A program made the translations under genes and the position numbers. Under the pieces are notes generated by a model, which was not told where the DNA came from, made no database searches, and saw only the letters and a program-made list of their open reading frames with translations. From Laspinema palackyanum D2a (GTDB lineage Bacteria > Cyanobacteriota > Cyanobacteriia > Cyanobacteriales > Laspinemataceae), in contig JAMXFF010000029.1 of NCBI GenBank assembly GCA_025370845.1, positions 29,130 to 93,129 on the forward strand: 64,000 nucleotides of DNA, read 5' to 3'. Numbering within the stretch: the stretch's first letter is position 1; each line of letters starts with the position of its first letter. Of this stretch, positions 55,330 to 64,000 are shown in pieces.

Positions 55330-57753
55330 TTAGCGATCGCCCGTTGGGGAAAATTGATTCCCACTCCCGAACCAACTAAAATTATTCAGTTGCAGACTCA
55401 CTGAACCCACTTCTCGTTCTGGACTAAACCGCAAATTCACCGCATAAGTCCGGCGACTATATTCCATCGATAAATCCGTATTAATTCGTTCCCCAGTATC
55501 CAAATTAAACGAGGTTTGTACCCCCACTCTAAAAGGTCCATAGACTTGTTGAGTGATCCCTGCGGTGAGGACCTTGGAATCCGCAATTCGGTCGAATAAA
55601 AAGGGCGATTCCCCATCTTTCCAAATGCGCGACAAACTCACATTAAACCCCGTGTAGTCCAGCCAGCGACGGGAAAAATGCCCAAATTGCCCTTGAATGC
55701 CAATGCTTCCGGTGAGGGCATTTTGAGTATCATCGGAACCATAAATACTCGCAACGCCTGTTAATCCGCCAAAGAGTCGAACATAAGGAACCACGGGGGC
55801 AGGAGTATAACGCAATCCTTCCGTCCTTGTCCGGGGTAAGGCTTTTCCTTGCCAGAGTAAAAAGCCACGAGAAACGGCAGCAGAGGCTTGAAATCGGCTA
55901 GAGTCAAGGCGATTGTTATTCCGGACTAGGGGGAGAAGGTCCGGGCGATCGCTATCGGCATTAATATATTGTGCACTGGCTTGATAGCTCAAATTGATGC
56001 CGGTTCCCCCTAGGGCAATGGCGGGAGAAGTCACGACTAATCCCACATTTTGGTGCACGGTTTGATATCCCAATGACCCATTAAACAGGCGATCGCGATA
56101 ATTATATTCTCCCGATACCGCATGGGTTCCCACCATCTGCCGGACCCGCAATGTCCCGCGCAAATTCTCCTCTTCGTCATTAAAATCAAAATCCGTAAAC
56201 CTGGCTTCTCCCACAATGGAAGTTGTCGGGGTGGGATTCGCCGCCAACCGCGCTTTTAGTCCAAATAAGCTGGAGGGGTTGCCAATGCCATCGGTCAAGG
56301 TCCGTTGAATATAATATTGCGGAATTAAATTAATTTGAACGGGTCCGCTGCCTCCGAGGGGAATCACGGTGGTTTCGGCATAGACTCCGCCTCGGTCTTC
56401 TTGATCATAGCCGAAGCGAATTAAGGAGGGGTCTTGATCACTGCGATCGAGAATGATTCGTTCTCTTAATAGAGGAATCGAGATGCGATCGTCAAAGACT
56501 AAACGCGGACTTTTGGCAAAAATTTCATCCTGTAATGGCGAGATGGGACGAAAAGTGGCCCGGGGCGATCGCAATTCTAACTCCGGAGGAGAAAACGGAT
56601 CGTTGGTCATCCGGACATTGGTCCCTTCCCACCCCAAATCATTGAAATTCAGGCGATCGGCTTCAAAGCGAAAGCGATCGATGGTTCCCCCCGTGGTGGG
56701 AAGACTTCCGCCCCCCCCGCCAAAGGTGATACCCCCTGCCGGAGTGATTCGTCTAGGGGGTTCTCCGGCCCGGAGTCGGTCCATGATATCCTGTTGTTGC
56801 AATGCGGCAGCGGAGACATCCGTGGGGAGGTTGGGGGAAAAGTCTTCCGCTGTGGTGGGGGTAAAAATATCTCCTTTGGCCCCATCAATGCCGCCGCGAT
56901 TCTGCACCAGGTCATATTCAATGCGATCGCCTTGGAGGACTTGCTGTCCTTTGGCATACACTGCATCGCCCTCGGCGATCGCCACCTGGGATTCTAAATT
57001 AACTTGTAGGCGTTCGCCGTCGATTGCTGCGCCCCGCCCTCTCATCCGGGCATTGCCTTCTCCGGTGACAATTTGCCGTTCGTTATCGAACTCCTGGCGA
57101 TCGGCTTTTAATTCCACCGTATCCGCTGGGGCGATCGTCGGTGGTGTGGCATTTTGCCCAGCAGGTGGAGGAACTTCCACCACAATTTCAGCCTCTTCCG
57201 GGTCTGTTTCTTCTGATTCCAGGTCTGTTTCCTCGGCTGTTGTCGCCGGGAGTTCGGCGGTTTCCTCCTCCTGCGGATACAAATCCCGAGTCTGGGGTTC
57301 AGTTTCGGTCACCGATGCGGATTCCCCAGGGGATGAAGTGTCTTGTAAGGCCGCCGCGTTACGCAGGGTCCATCTCAAACCAATGGATAACGTCGCGATC
57401 TCCTCAGACTCGGGGTTTTTTTCTGTAGGGGATTCCAGATCGGGGAGTTGCTTCGCCGAGGGTTCGGTTATGGGGGTTTCAGATTGTTCTAATTCTTTGG
57501 ATGCCACACTCACCGGGGGTTCAACCCGTTTCAGCGGTGAGGAGATTTCTAATGGTGGACCTAAAAGCGCGGCAGAACTGACTCCGTACTCGGGTTCAGT
57601 GACTACGGTTTCCGGTGGCGTGGGATGAATTTCTACCGACAAGTCGGCTGCGGAATCATCCACTGAAGCGGCGATCGCCTCCGAATTAATAGGTTCGGGC
57701 GAAACATTTGTAACAAGAGCAGGGGGTGGGGGAGGCAGAACCGGGTAAGGCAT
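55330..57753 (-). CDS. DUF3769 protein, OstA/LptD-like outer-membrane biogenesis family
   Basis: About 807 residues. A long Pro/Glu/Ser-rich N-terminal part (about 1-205) is followed by an OstA/LptA-like beta region (KADRQEFDNERQIVTGEGNA, INLESQVAIAEGDAVYAKGQ-type strands). The C-terminal 480 residues are DUF3769, a beta-rich cyanobacterial domain that is probably a barrel (PLGGSGPVQINLIPQYYIQR, GEYNYRDRLFNGSLGYQTVH, RVGVQTSFNLDTGERINTDL). By resemblance to LptD it may insert lipopolysaccharide or other material into the outer membrane. I start at ATG 57753; an upstream TTG would add nine residues. No clear signal peptide is seen at this start, which is odd for the family. Confidence 0.8.
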   Translation of the reverse strand: MPYPVLPPPPPALVTNVSPEPINSEAIAASVDDSAADLSVEIHPTPPETVVTEPEYGVSSAALLGPPLEISSPLKRVEPPVSVASKELEQSETPITEPSAKQLPDLESPTEKNPESEEIATLSIGLRWTLRNAAALQDTSSPGESASVTETEPQTRDLYPQEEETAELPATTAEETDLESEETDPEEAEIVVEVPPPAGQNATPPTIAPADTVELKADRQEFDNERQIVTGEGNARMRGRGAAIDGERLQVNLESQVAIAEGDAVYAKGQQVLQGDRIEYDLVQNRGGIDGAKGDIFTPTTAEDFSPNLPTDVSAAALQQQDIMDRLRAGEPPRRITPAGGITFGGGGGSLPTTGGTIDRFRFEADRLNFNDLGWEGTNVRMTNDPFSPPELELRSPRATFRPISPLQDEIFAKSPRLVFDDRISIPLLRERIILDRSDQDPSLIRFGYDQEDRGGVYAETTVIPLGGSGPVQINLIPQYYIQRTLTDGIGNPSSLFGLKARLAANPTPTTSIVGEARFTDFDFNDEEENLRGTLRVRQMVGTHAVSGEYNYRDRLFNGSLGYQTVHQNVGLVVTSPAIALGGTGINLSYQASAQYINADSDRPDLLPLVRNNNRLDSSRFQASAAVSRGFLLWQGKALPRTRTEGLRYTPAPVVPYVRLFGGLTGVASIYGSDDTQNALTGSIGIQGQFGHFSRRWLDYTGFNVSLSRIWKDGESPFLFDRIADSKVLTAGITQQVYGPFRVGVQTSFNLDTGERINTDLSMEYSRRTYAVNLRFSPEREVGSVSLQLNNFSWFGSGNQFSPTGDR

Positions 57754-57874
57754 ATTTAGAGGATTAGACTTAACAATCAATAGCCCATAAGCGAACCCTT
57801 TACCCCGGTTCGCGATGCTTGGGCGACCAAAAGGCCGCCCCTGCGATCGCCATCAAGGTCTGAATATCCCTTGA

Positions 57875-57991
57875 TTATTCGAGGTCGCGCCGTTTTGGGT
57901 TACGGGCTGGGTCTCCGTTCAGAAAGCCAAAGACAAATAAGGCCACGAAGAACGAGACAACAACATAAACTACGATTTTAAGGGTCACCAT
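57875..57991 (-). CDS. psbI: Photosystem II reaction centre protein PsbI
   Basis: A 38-residue single-helix protein beside D1 in photosystem II. It starts [20 protein letters not shown] and ends [13 protein letters not shown], the highly conserved PsbI form (family: MLTLKI...FLSGDPARNPGRKDLE). A GGAG lies eight bases before the ATG. The stop TAA is at 57875-57877. The gene lies about 120 bases upstream of the DUF3769 gene on the same strand, with its own leader; nothing else of photosystem II is near. Confidence 0.95.
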   Translation of the reverse strand: MVTLKIVVYVVVSFFVALFVFGFLNGDPARNPKRRDLE

Positions 57992-58190
57992 ACAGATATC
58001 TCCAGTTTTTGGAAAAGCTGTGAGAGTTTACCATCAAGACTCTCCAGTTTTTTTATCATATCGGAAGGCTGTCCCGTTTTATTAAGAAATATTTTTGTTT
58101 CGTTCCCGAGTTTAGATGGGCCAATGGTTTTTGGTTTCCTGCACCCTGCGGTGGGGGACGTCAGTTGGCGATCGCTCGTTCCCCAACTTC

Positions 58191-58475
58191 CCGGCGGGGG
58201 TTTTAACCCCCGCCTAATAGCTAAAGTCGTCTAAAGACGACTGCAAGTCTTATCTAGTGGTGTTTTTAGTCGGTTTTAACTGAGATATTGCACCTGTTGC
58301 AACAAGCGGCGGGGGTTAAAACCCCCGCCTAATAGCTAAAGTCGTCTAAAGACGACTGCAAGTCTTATCCCGTGGTGTTTTTAGTCGGTTTTAACCGACT
58401 TAAGCTGTTAGGCGGGGGTTTTAACCCCCGCCGGGTGTTGCTACAAGGCCGCCAATCGTTTGAACCCCCGCCGGT
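58191..58475. repeat. GGCGGGGGTTTTAACCCCCGCC palindrome cluster
   Basis: Two direct copies of a unit of about 115 bases. Each has a GGCGGGGGTTnnAACCCCCG palindrome, then TAATAGCTAAAGTCGTCTAA, AGACGACTGCAAGTCTTATC and a GTTTTTAGTCGGTTTTAAC segment. A third palindrome closes the cluster at about 58421-58434, and a diverged half copy (GAACCCCCGCCGG) follows. The family differs from the AACGACT repeats. It lies between psbI and the next gene on the same strand. Confidence 0.8.
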
Positions 58476-58481
58476 TGTTGC

Positions 58482-60344
58482 TTAACTAAACAGTTGTTGC
58501 CGCGCCCATTGCCACCCTTGCACCAGCTTATCTTCCAGCCAGACGAGGATCTGGTCGAACCACTTCAAAGCTTGCTCTAAGGGGTGCATAATGTATTCCA
58601 CTCCGGCAATTTCCACATCAATCCAGTCGCGTTTGGCCTGGGTTTGGACCTGGGGTGGCAATTGCACCGGAGAGTCAACAGCCGGACTGGGGCGGCTAAC
58701 CCGTAAGGTGGGTTCAACGGTTACTGTAGCGGTGGGTTGGACTGCTGTCCGGGGGACCGATCGCTGGGGTTGGACTCGGCGATTCCCTGGGGTGGATTGG
58801 CTGCGGTTCGGGTTGCTAACGGGTCGGGACTGTCCAACTCGTCGGGTGGTCGGATAGGGTGGGTTCAGAAATTGTTCCACTGCCTCGACTCCCCAGAAGG
58901 AGTCCGGCAACTGGTCTAATTCTGGGTTACTGGACAACTGCCCAGTCGCCGCCTCAGATTTTCCAGATAAAGGCTTGACAGTTTCAAACTTTTGTGCTAT
59001 GGGTTTCCCCGAAACTTCCAGGGGAGTCAACGGGCGATCTCTGTCTCCGGTTAAAGCCTGATCCGAGGTCCCGAAGAAATAATCCACTGCTGATTGAATC
59101 AACAGTTGCATTCGCAGGGATAGGGATTGCTGTTCCTCCGAGAGTTCACAATCGTTTGGGTCCTGCTGGGGGTCCGTGACGAGGGCGATCGCCAGGTTTT
59201 GAATCCCCTTCAGCATGGACTCGCCTCTGTCTGCCACGGTTTCGCTGAGGGTTCCCCCCTGGGGCAGTTGCATCTCTTCCCATCTCGCCACTGCCGCATC
59301 CATTTTTAACAAAACGGCTTCAATTTTAGGTTGACCCTGATGGCGAGGGGCGACTTTCCCCTGGGTTTGGGGAACTTCCCCGACTCCATCGGGTTGCAAG
59401 ACGAGGGCCGAAGGTTGCAACAAATCCCCAACTTTAGCTAAACTCCGGTCCAATAAATTGCCCAGAGGAACAGGTTGAACTCCGGCGATCAGTTGACGCA
59501 AGCGACGCAATCGCTTCACTGGCGGTAACTGTTTTTGCGATGGCGAACCCGTGAGTACAGAATCACTTCCGGCAGATGACAAGCTTTTCGGTTCGAGGTT
59601 GTACGCGGCTGCTGCCAGTTCCCCTTCAATTCTGGCTTGCAATTGTTGCTGCTGGACGGGGGTGAGAATATCTAAAATTTGGTTGCGATCGCTGATGAGA
59701 ACTAAACTCCGCGTTTCCAGCAGGGTAGCAATCCCTTGAATCACCGGACGAGAAGTGGCGATCGCCGAAGCGGAAGTTGCCACCGTTAAGGATTGTTCCG
59801 TTGATGCCACCGGGACGAGGGTTCCTGGGCGATCGCCTTTCACCCCAAACCGGGCGAGAATTTTCCCTGGAATCCAATTTAGTACCCGTTGCCGCAACCC
59901 AACCCGTCCCGAGGTTAAAGCGAGAACCTCCTGCGGTTGGGGTGAGTTGTCCTCTTCTGTGACCAAAACTTGCCAAGATTCCCCAGCATCCGCTGTTGTT
60001 GCAGCAACCGCCACCAGTTCGACCCCACTCAAGACTCGGGCGATCGGGCGATCGCCTGACGGGGTTTCCGAGAACCTGTCGGATTCTCTCGTCCCTGGAT
60101 TCGCCTCAGCAGTTCCCAGGGTTTTGGCTGAAGACTCCGACGGGTTAGCAGTTCCCGCCAATTGCTTTCCCACAAACCGGGTGGCCTGATACACTGCATA
60201 GACAGGAATCAGTAAATAGTGGCCCCCTGTTTGGGCGATCCAGCGGATCTGCTGTCCGGCCTTTTCTAACTGGGTCGCCAGTTTCCGAGACCCCGCTTGC
60301 AGAAAATTGAATAATTTACTTTGATATCGACCGGAAGAGGACAT
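58482..60344 (-). CDS. Large conserved hypothetical protein
   Basis: 620 residues. The N-terminus (SRKLATQLEKAGQQIRWIAQ, HYLLIPVYAVYQATRFVGKQ) is amphipathic and may touch a membrane. A probable folded core at about 100-270 contains SRPVIQGIATLLETRSLVLI and ILTPVQQQQLQARIEGELAA. Most of the remainder is Pro/Gln/Ser-rich. The C-terminal 50 residues (WIDVEIAGVEYIMHPLEQAL, WLEDKLVQGWQWARQQLFS) look conserved and helical. No catalytic motif or known domain is evident. Divergent from the mannosidase gene with about 140 bases between. Confidence 0.65.
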   Translation of the reverse strand: MSSSGRYQSKLFNFLQAGSRKLATQLEKAGQQIRWIAQTGGHYLLIPVYAVYQATRFVGKQLAGTANPSESSAKTLGTAEANPGTRESDRFSETPSGDRPIARVLSGVELVAVAATTADAGESWQVLVTEEDNSPQPQEVLALTSGRVGLRQRVLNWIPGKILARFGVKGDRPGTLVPVASTEQSLTVATSASAIATSRPVIQGIATLLETRSLVLISDRNQILDILTPVQQQQLQARIEGELAAAAYNLEPKSLSSAGSDSVLTGSPSQKQLPPVKRLRRLRQLIAGVQPVPLGNLLDRSLAKVGDLLQPSALVLQPDGVGEVPQTQGKVAPRHQGQPKIEAVLLKMDAAVARWEEMQLPQGGTLSETVADRGESMLKGIQNLAIALVTDPQQDPNDCELSEEQQSLSLRMQLLIQSAVDYFFGTSDQALTGDRDRPLTPLEVSGKPIAQKFETVKPLSGKSEAATGQLSSNPELDQLPDSFWGVEAVEQFLNPPYPTTRRVGQSRPVSNPNRSQSTPGNRRVQPQRSVPRTAVQPTATVTVEPTLRVSRPSPAVDSPVQLPPQVQTQAKRDWIDVEIAGVEYIMHPLEQALKWFDQILVWLEDKLVQGWQWARQQLFS

Positions 60345-60488
60345 AATTTTTAAGTTAATCAGTTTGTTCGGGGGGGGATTTCATATTGACTATCCGCAAT
60401 ATGAACCTCTGTAACGGGTTTTTTTATAAAGAATGCCTGGAGAATCCGAAACCCGTCTTTTAATCATATCGAAAATTTGAGCAAATTT

Positions 60489-63400
60489 ATGGCAGATCCA
60501 AACAGTGAAATAACCCGATCAATTGAGAAACTGCGGCAACTGACTCGGGTGAATGCGATCGGTAGTTGGCGATACCAAATTGCCGATTTATCCGTGGAGG
60601 AAGGGACAGCCGCAGACACCTGGGACCAGTGGCAGAGGGCCACACTGAACGAGAAAGGACATATCCCTTGGACTCAAGGGCAGCAGACGATCTGGTTAGG
60701 GTTGCGATATCAGGTTCCGGACCAGTTGCAGGGGTATCCCCTGGCAGGATTAACTTTGCGCTTGGCCCTAACTTGGTGGGCCGATGAGGCCCAAATTTTT
60801 GTGAATGGGGAGTTAGTCCAAGAGGGGGATTTATTTGACTGTGTGACTCGGGTGATGATTGAGGAAGAAGTAGAACCGGGTCAGGAGATTGATATTGCTT
60901 TAAGATTAGTCAGTCCCGGACATGACTGCGGGGCATTAGTGCGATCGCTGTGGATTTATGAAAAAAGCTATGAACAGAGTTATGAAAGTTGCATTGATCC
61001 GGGGTTTATTGCGGATGAATTAGCGGTAATTTCCAAATATTGGGGAATTTCATCCGATGCCGAGACCAAATTGCAGCAATTACAGACTCATATCGAAGCG
61101 ATCGCCTGGAATAGCTTACCCGATGAGGTTCCTCAATTTGAACAGTCCCTGGCTGAATTGCGAACCAATTTAAAACAAGAGTTTCAACAAACCAGTAAAC
61201 TGTTTTTACTGGGTCACGCCCATTTAGACCTAGCTTGGTTATGGCCCATTGCCGAAACCTGGGATGTTGCCGAGTTTACCTTTGCCTCCGTTCTGGATTT
61301 AATGGCAGGATTTCCTCACCTCACCTTTGGACATTCCACCGCTGCCCTCTATGCTTGGATTGAAGACAACTGTCCAGAGTTATTTGCAGACATTCAAGGC
61401 GAAGTTGCGGCAGGACGCTGGGAAGTTTTAGCTGGATTGTGGGTGGAACCGGAATTAAATATTATTAGCGGTGAGTCTATTTCCAGACAATTGTTATATG
61501 GACAACAGTATTGTTTAGAAAAATTTGGGAAACTCTCTCCCGTGGCATGGCTACCTGATACCTTTGGATTTTGTGGACAATTGCCACAATTATTAAAACA
61601 AGGGGGAATCGAATATTTCGTTACTCAAAAATTGCGATGGAATGATACTACGGAATTTCCCTATCCTATTTTCTGGTGGGAATCCCCCGATGGAACGCGA
61701 ATTTTTAGCTTAATGTCCGCCCCAATTGGCACCGGAATTGAACCTGTCCAAATGGCGGATTATGCTTGTGATTGGCAACAGAAAACGGGACTGAAAGAGA
61801 GTTTATGGTTACCGGGAGTGGGAGATCATGGCGGGGGTCCGACTCGCGATATGTTAGAAGTTGGCGATCGCTGGCGGCAGTCTCCGTTTTTCCCCGAGAT
61901 GGAATTTACCACTGCTGAGAACTATTTGCGCCAGCTACAACAGCAGGGAGAGTTTCCGGTATGGAAGGATGAATTATATCTGGAATTTCACCGAGGTTGT
62001 TATACGACTCATGGAGACCAAAAACAATGGAATCGCCGTTGTGAGGGGTTGTTATATGAGGCGGAATTATGGGCTGCAGTCGCTACCCGGGTGACGGGAA
62101 CGGAGTATCCCAAAGGGCAAATTGAAGCGGCTTGGAAAGCGGTGTTATTCAATCAATTTCACGATATTTTACCCGGTTCCTCAATTCCTGAAGTGTATGT
62201 GGATGCGAATCTCGGTTGGCAGGAAGCGGAAGAAGAGGGACGGGAAGTGTTAGAACGGGCATTGGCGGCGATCGCCTCACAAGTTGCCGGAGTTCCTCCT
62301 GCTGGGTTGCAATTCGCCCAACCCCTGATGGTGTTTAACTCCCTCAATTGGCAGCGATCGCAAGTGGTTTCCCTGGAGTTACCGGAACCCGCTGCAACTG
62401 GGATGGAATGGCAAGTGTATGATAGTCAGGGAAATCCAGTGCGATCGCAACTCACCACCACTCATCTCCTGTTTGAATGCCTAGATATTCCCTCCATTGG
62501 CTATCGCGTTTTTTGGTTAGGGCAATCCGAACTCAATCCCAATTCTTCGTCTCCAGAACCCGATAAAAAATTTATCCTAGAAACAGACAAACTGCGAGTT
62601 ATAATTGACCCCGAAACTGGCAATCTGAGCAGCATTTATGATAAAATAAACAACTGGGAAATTCTCCAAGAACCGGGCAACCAACTCCAAGGATTTGAAG
62701 ATAAAGGACAATATTGGGATGCCTGGAATATTGACCCCAATTATAGCCAACATCCGCTTCCCCCTGCTACTCTAAAACAGATTCACTGGCTAGAACGAGG
62801 GGAATTGCAACAACGAGTGCAAGTGATTCGCCAATTGGGACAATCGGACTTTATTCAAGAGTATATCCTCCAAGCGGACTCCCCCTGGGTAAAAATTGCC
62901 ACAACGGTCAATTGGCAAGACCGCAATGTAATGGTAAAAGCCGCATTTCCCCTGACCATTGAAGCGGATTTTGTCACCTATGAAACCCCTTGTGGTGCAG
63001 TGGAACGAACCACCAGACCCCAAACCCCAGAGGAAAAAGCAAAATGGGAAGTTCCTGCTTTAAAATGGGCCGATTTGAGTGCAGAACCCGAGGGAGTGAG
63101 TCTCCTCAATGATTGTAAATATGGTTACGATGCCACCCCCAATCAACTGCGTTTAACCCTTTTGCGAGGTTCCAATTGGCCCGACCCCGAGGCGGATTTA
63201 GGGTGGCATCAATTCACCTATGGCATTTATCCGCATGGGGGAAATTGGCAGTCTGCTAAAACGGTCCGCCAGGGATATGAATTGAATTTACCCTTGCAGG
63301 TTCGTTTGATAGAGTCAGTCTTGGAACAGGGGGAAAAAACCATAGGGTTGCAGGGGAGTTTTTTACAGTTGTCGGGAGAGAGTCTGGTTTTGATGGCATT

Positions 63401-63605
63401 CAAGCAGTCGGAAATGGATGAAACGAAATGGATCATCCGCTGTTATGAATCGGAAGGGAAACCGACAAAATTAGTGGTTCAGGAGGAATGGAATAGTTTG
63501 CGAGGGGTGGATTTATTGGAGGACAATTTAGATCAGGTTTGGGTTAAGGGGGAGGTTGTGCCGATTTCTCCTTGGAAGGTGGTGAGTTTTCAATTAGGGG
63601 ATTGA
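60489..63605 (+). CDS. Alpha-mannosidase, glycoside hydrolase family 38
   Basis: Hydrolyses alpha-mannosides, probably in glycan turnover in the cytoplasm; no signal peptide is present. 1038 residues from ATG 60489; a TTG four codons upstream is less likely. The N-terminal about 230 residues include a jelly-roll-like domain (TLRLALTWWADEAQIFVNGE). The catalytic part has GHAHLDLAWLWP (about 241-252; zinc His and Asp), the nucleophile Asp in WLPDTFGFCGQLPQL (about 352-366), GVGDHGGGPTRDM and FNQFHDILPGSS (about 554-565). The beta-rich C-terminal half is complete. Length is normal for bacterial GH38 enzymes. Confidence 0.93.
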   Translation: MADPNSEITRSIEKLRQLTRVNAIGSWRYQIADLSVEEGTAADTWDQWQRATLNEKGHIPWTQGQQTIWLGLRYQVPDQLQGYPLAGLTLRLALTWWADEAQIFVNGELVQEGDLFDCVTRVMIEEEVEPGQEIDIALRLVSPGHDCGALVRSLWIYEKSYEQSYESCIDPGFIADELAVISKYWGISSDAETKLQQLQTHIEAIAWNSLPDEVPQFEQSLAELRTNLKQEFQQTSKLFLLGHAHLDLAWLWPIAETWDVAEFTFASVLDLMAGFPHLTFGHSTAALYAWIEDNCPELFADIQGEVAAGRWEVLAGLWVEPELNIISGESISRQLLYGQQYCLEKFGKLSPVAWLPDTFGFCGQLPQLLKQGGIEYFVTQKLRWNDTTEFPYPIFWWESPDGTRIFSLMSAPIGTGIEPVQMADYACDWQQKTGLKESLWLPGVGDHGGGPTRDMLEVGDRWRQSPFFPEMEFTTAENYLRQLQQQGEFPVWKDELYLEFHRGCYTTHGDQKQWNRRCEGLLYEAELWAAVATRVTGTEYPKGQIEAAWKAVLFNQFHDILPGSSIPEVYVDANLGWQEAEEEGREVLERALAAIASQVAGVPPAGLQFAQPLMVFNSLNWQRSQVVSLELPEPAATGMEWQVYDSQGNPVRSQLTTTHLLFECLDIPSIGYRVFWLGQSELNPNSSSPEPDKKFILETDKLRVIIDPETGNLSSIYDKINNWEILQEPGNQLQGFEDKGQYWDAWNIDPNYSQHPLPPATLKQIHWLERGELQQRVQVIRQLGQSDFIQEYILQADSPWVKIATTVNWQDRNVMVKAAFPLTIEADFVTYETPCGAVERTTRPQTPEEKAKWEVPALKWADLSAEPEGVSLLNDCKYGYDATPNQLRLTLLRGSNWPDPEADLGWHQFTYGIYPHGGNWQSAKTVRQGYELNLPLQVRLIESVLEQGEKTIGLQGSFLQLSGESLVLMAFKQSEMDETKWIIRCYESEGKPTKLVVQEEWNSLRGVDLLEDNLDQVWVKGEVVPISPWKVVSFQLGD

Positions 63606-63629
63606 GGGATGATGGGTTAGGATGACGAT

Positions 63630-64000
63630 CCGGAAACGACTGAAGTCGTTACTACGAACTTAAGAGAACGACTGAAGTCGTTACTACGAACTTAATAGAA
63701 TCGGCAATTCTCCCCGTTTGTAGTAACGACTTCAGTCGTTTCCGGATTCAAGTATGAACATAAGAGAAGCGGCAATTCTCCCCGTTTGTAGTAACGACTT
63801 CAGTCGTTTCCGGGTTCAAGCCTTAAAAGTATAAACTCCTAATCCAGCGCTACCCAATCAACCTAACCTCAGTAGTAACGACTTCAGTCGTTTCCGGATT
63901 CAAGTATGAACATAAGAGAATCTGCAATTCTCCCCGTTTGTAGTAACGACTTCAGTCGTTTCCGGGTTCAAGCCTTAAAAGTATAAACTCCTAATCCAGC
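63630..64000. repeat. Hairpin repeats, including a 152-bp tandem unit cut by the window end
   Basis: Two inverted copies (AACGACTGAAGTCGTTACTA) joined by ACTTAAGAG lie at 63633-63692. Four direct copies follow, starting near 63716, 63784, 63870 and 63936. A larger unit of 152 bases, containing two copies and the segment GGGTTCAAGCCTTAAAAGTA, begins at 63784 and repeats at 63936. The window ends inside the second unit, so the array may continue. Confidence 0.85.

Noticed and set aside
56453..57628. Plus-strand open frame of 391 codons, Ser/Pro-rich
   Set aside because: Antisense to the low-complexity N-terminal part of the DUF3769 gene; composition explains its length.

Overview
The window is cyanobacterial chromosome. 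It carries photosystem genes (psbA, psaD, psbI), a phycobilin lyase, the aerobic chlorophyll cyclase acsF, cofG, and many copies of the GCGATCGC palindrome (HIP1). Gene content and the load of dispersed palindromic repeats suggest a filamentous, Oscillatoria-like species; that placement is inference.

Layout. 1-10,050: start of hypD, pfkA, a NuiA-type nuclease inhibitor, a PhzF-like protein, an RlpA-like protein, trpE and psaD. These are separated by a family of hairpin repeats with the core AACGACTTCAGTCGTT; one copy is split by a second, nested element. 10,050-26,770: a DICT-GAF histidine kinase, a small ribbon-helix-helix gene opposite a coiled-coil DUF3102-like gene, a HEAT-repeat protein, two transporters, a phosphoribosyltransferase, three peptidase-like proteins (M15, M41-like, M48), a GIY-YIG protein, an MBL hydrolase and aroC. 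26,980-34,270: a large PAS/GAF kinase, psbA (high-light type D1), cofG, a calcineurin-like phosphoesterase and tRNA-Cys(GCA). 34,270-37,660: an outer-membrane-type protein and a CRISPR array of 23 repeats with no cas gene in the window; directly behind its degenerate last repeat lies a copy of the 3' half of tRNA-Cys. 38,290-43,430: an accessory block with two truncated TIM-barrel genes, an NTF2-like gene, a DyP-type peroxidase with an unusual duplicated C-terminal module, and a secreted protein of unknown function. 44,010-64,000: acsF, a Ser/Thr kinase with zinc ribbon and TM2 segment, a three-gene minus-strand cluster (DUF2996, unknown, lipoprotein), a CpcS/CpeS lyase, a CBS-GAF-PAS-GGDEF signalling protein, a DUF3769 outer-membrane protein, psbI, a large unknown protein and a GH38 alpha-mannosidase. 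The last 400 bases are again hairpin repeats.

How the parts fit. Most genes are single housekeeping, photosynthesis or signalling units on alternating strands, so long operons are few. The clearest dynamic features are the repeat families (nested insertion, tandem duplication, compensatory base changes in hairpin stems) and the tRNA-Cys/CRISPR locus. The latter has the geometry of a tRNA-linked insertion: the intact tRNA is at 34,114-34,184 and a same-strand partial copy abuts the trailer end of the array 3.5 kb downstream. It could be an integrase attachment-site remnant, a tRNA-derived spacer, or a homing spacer of a CRISPR-associated transposon. The sequence alone does not decide between these.
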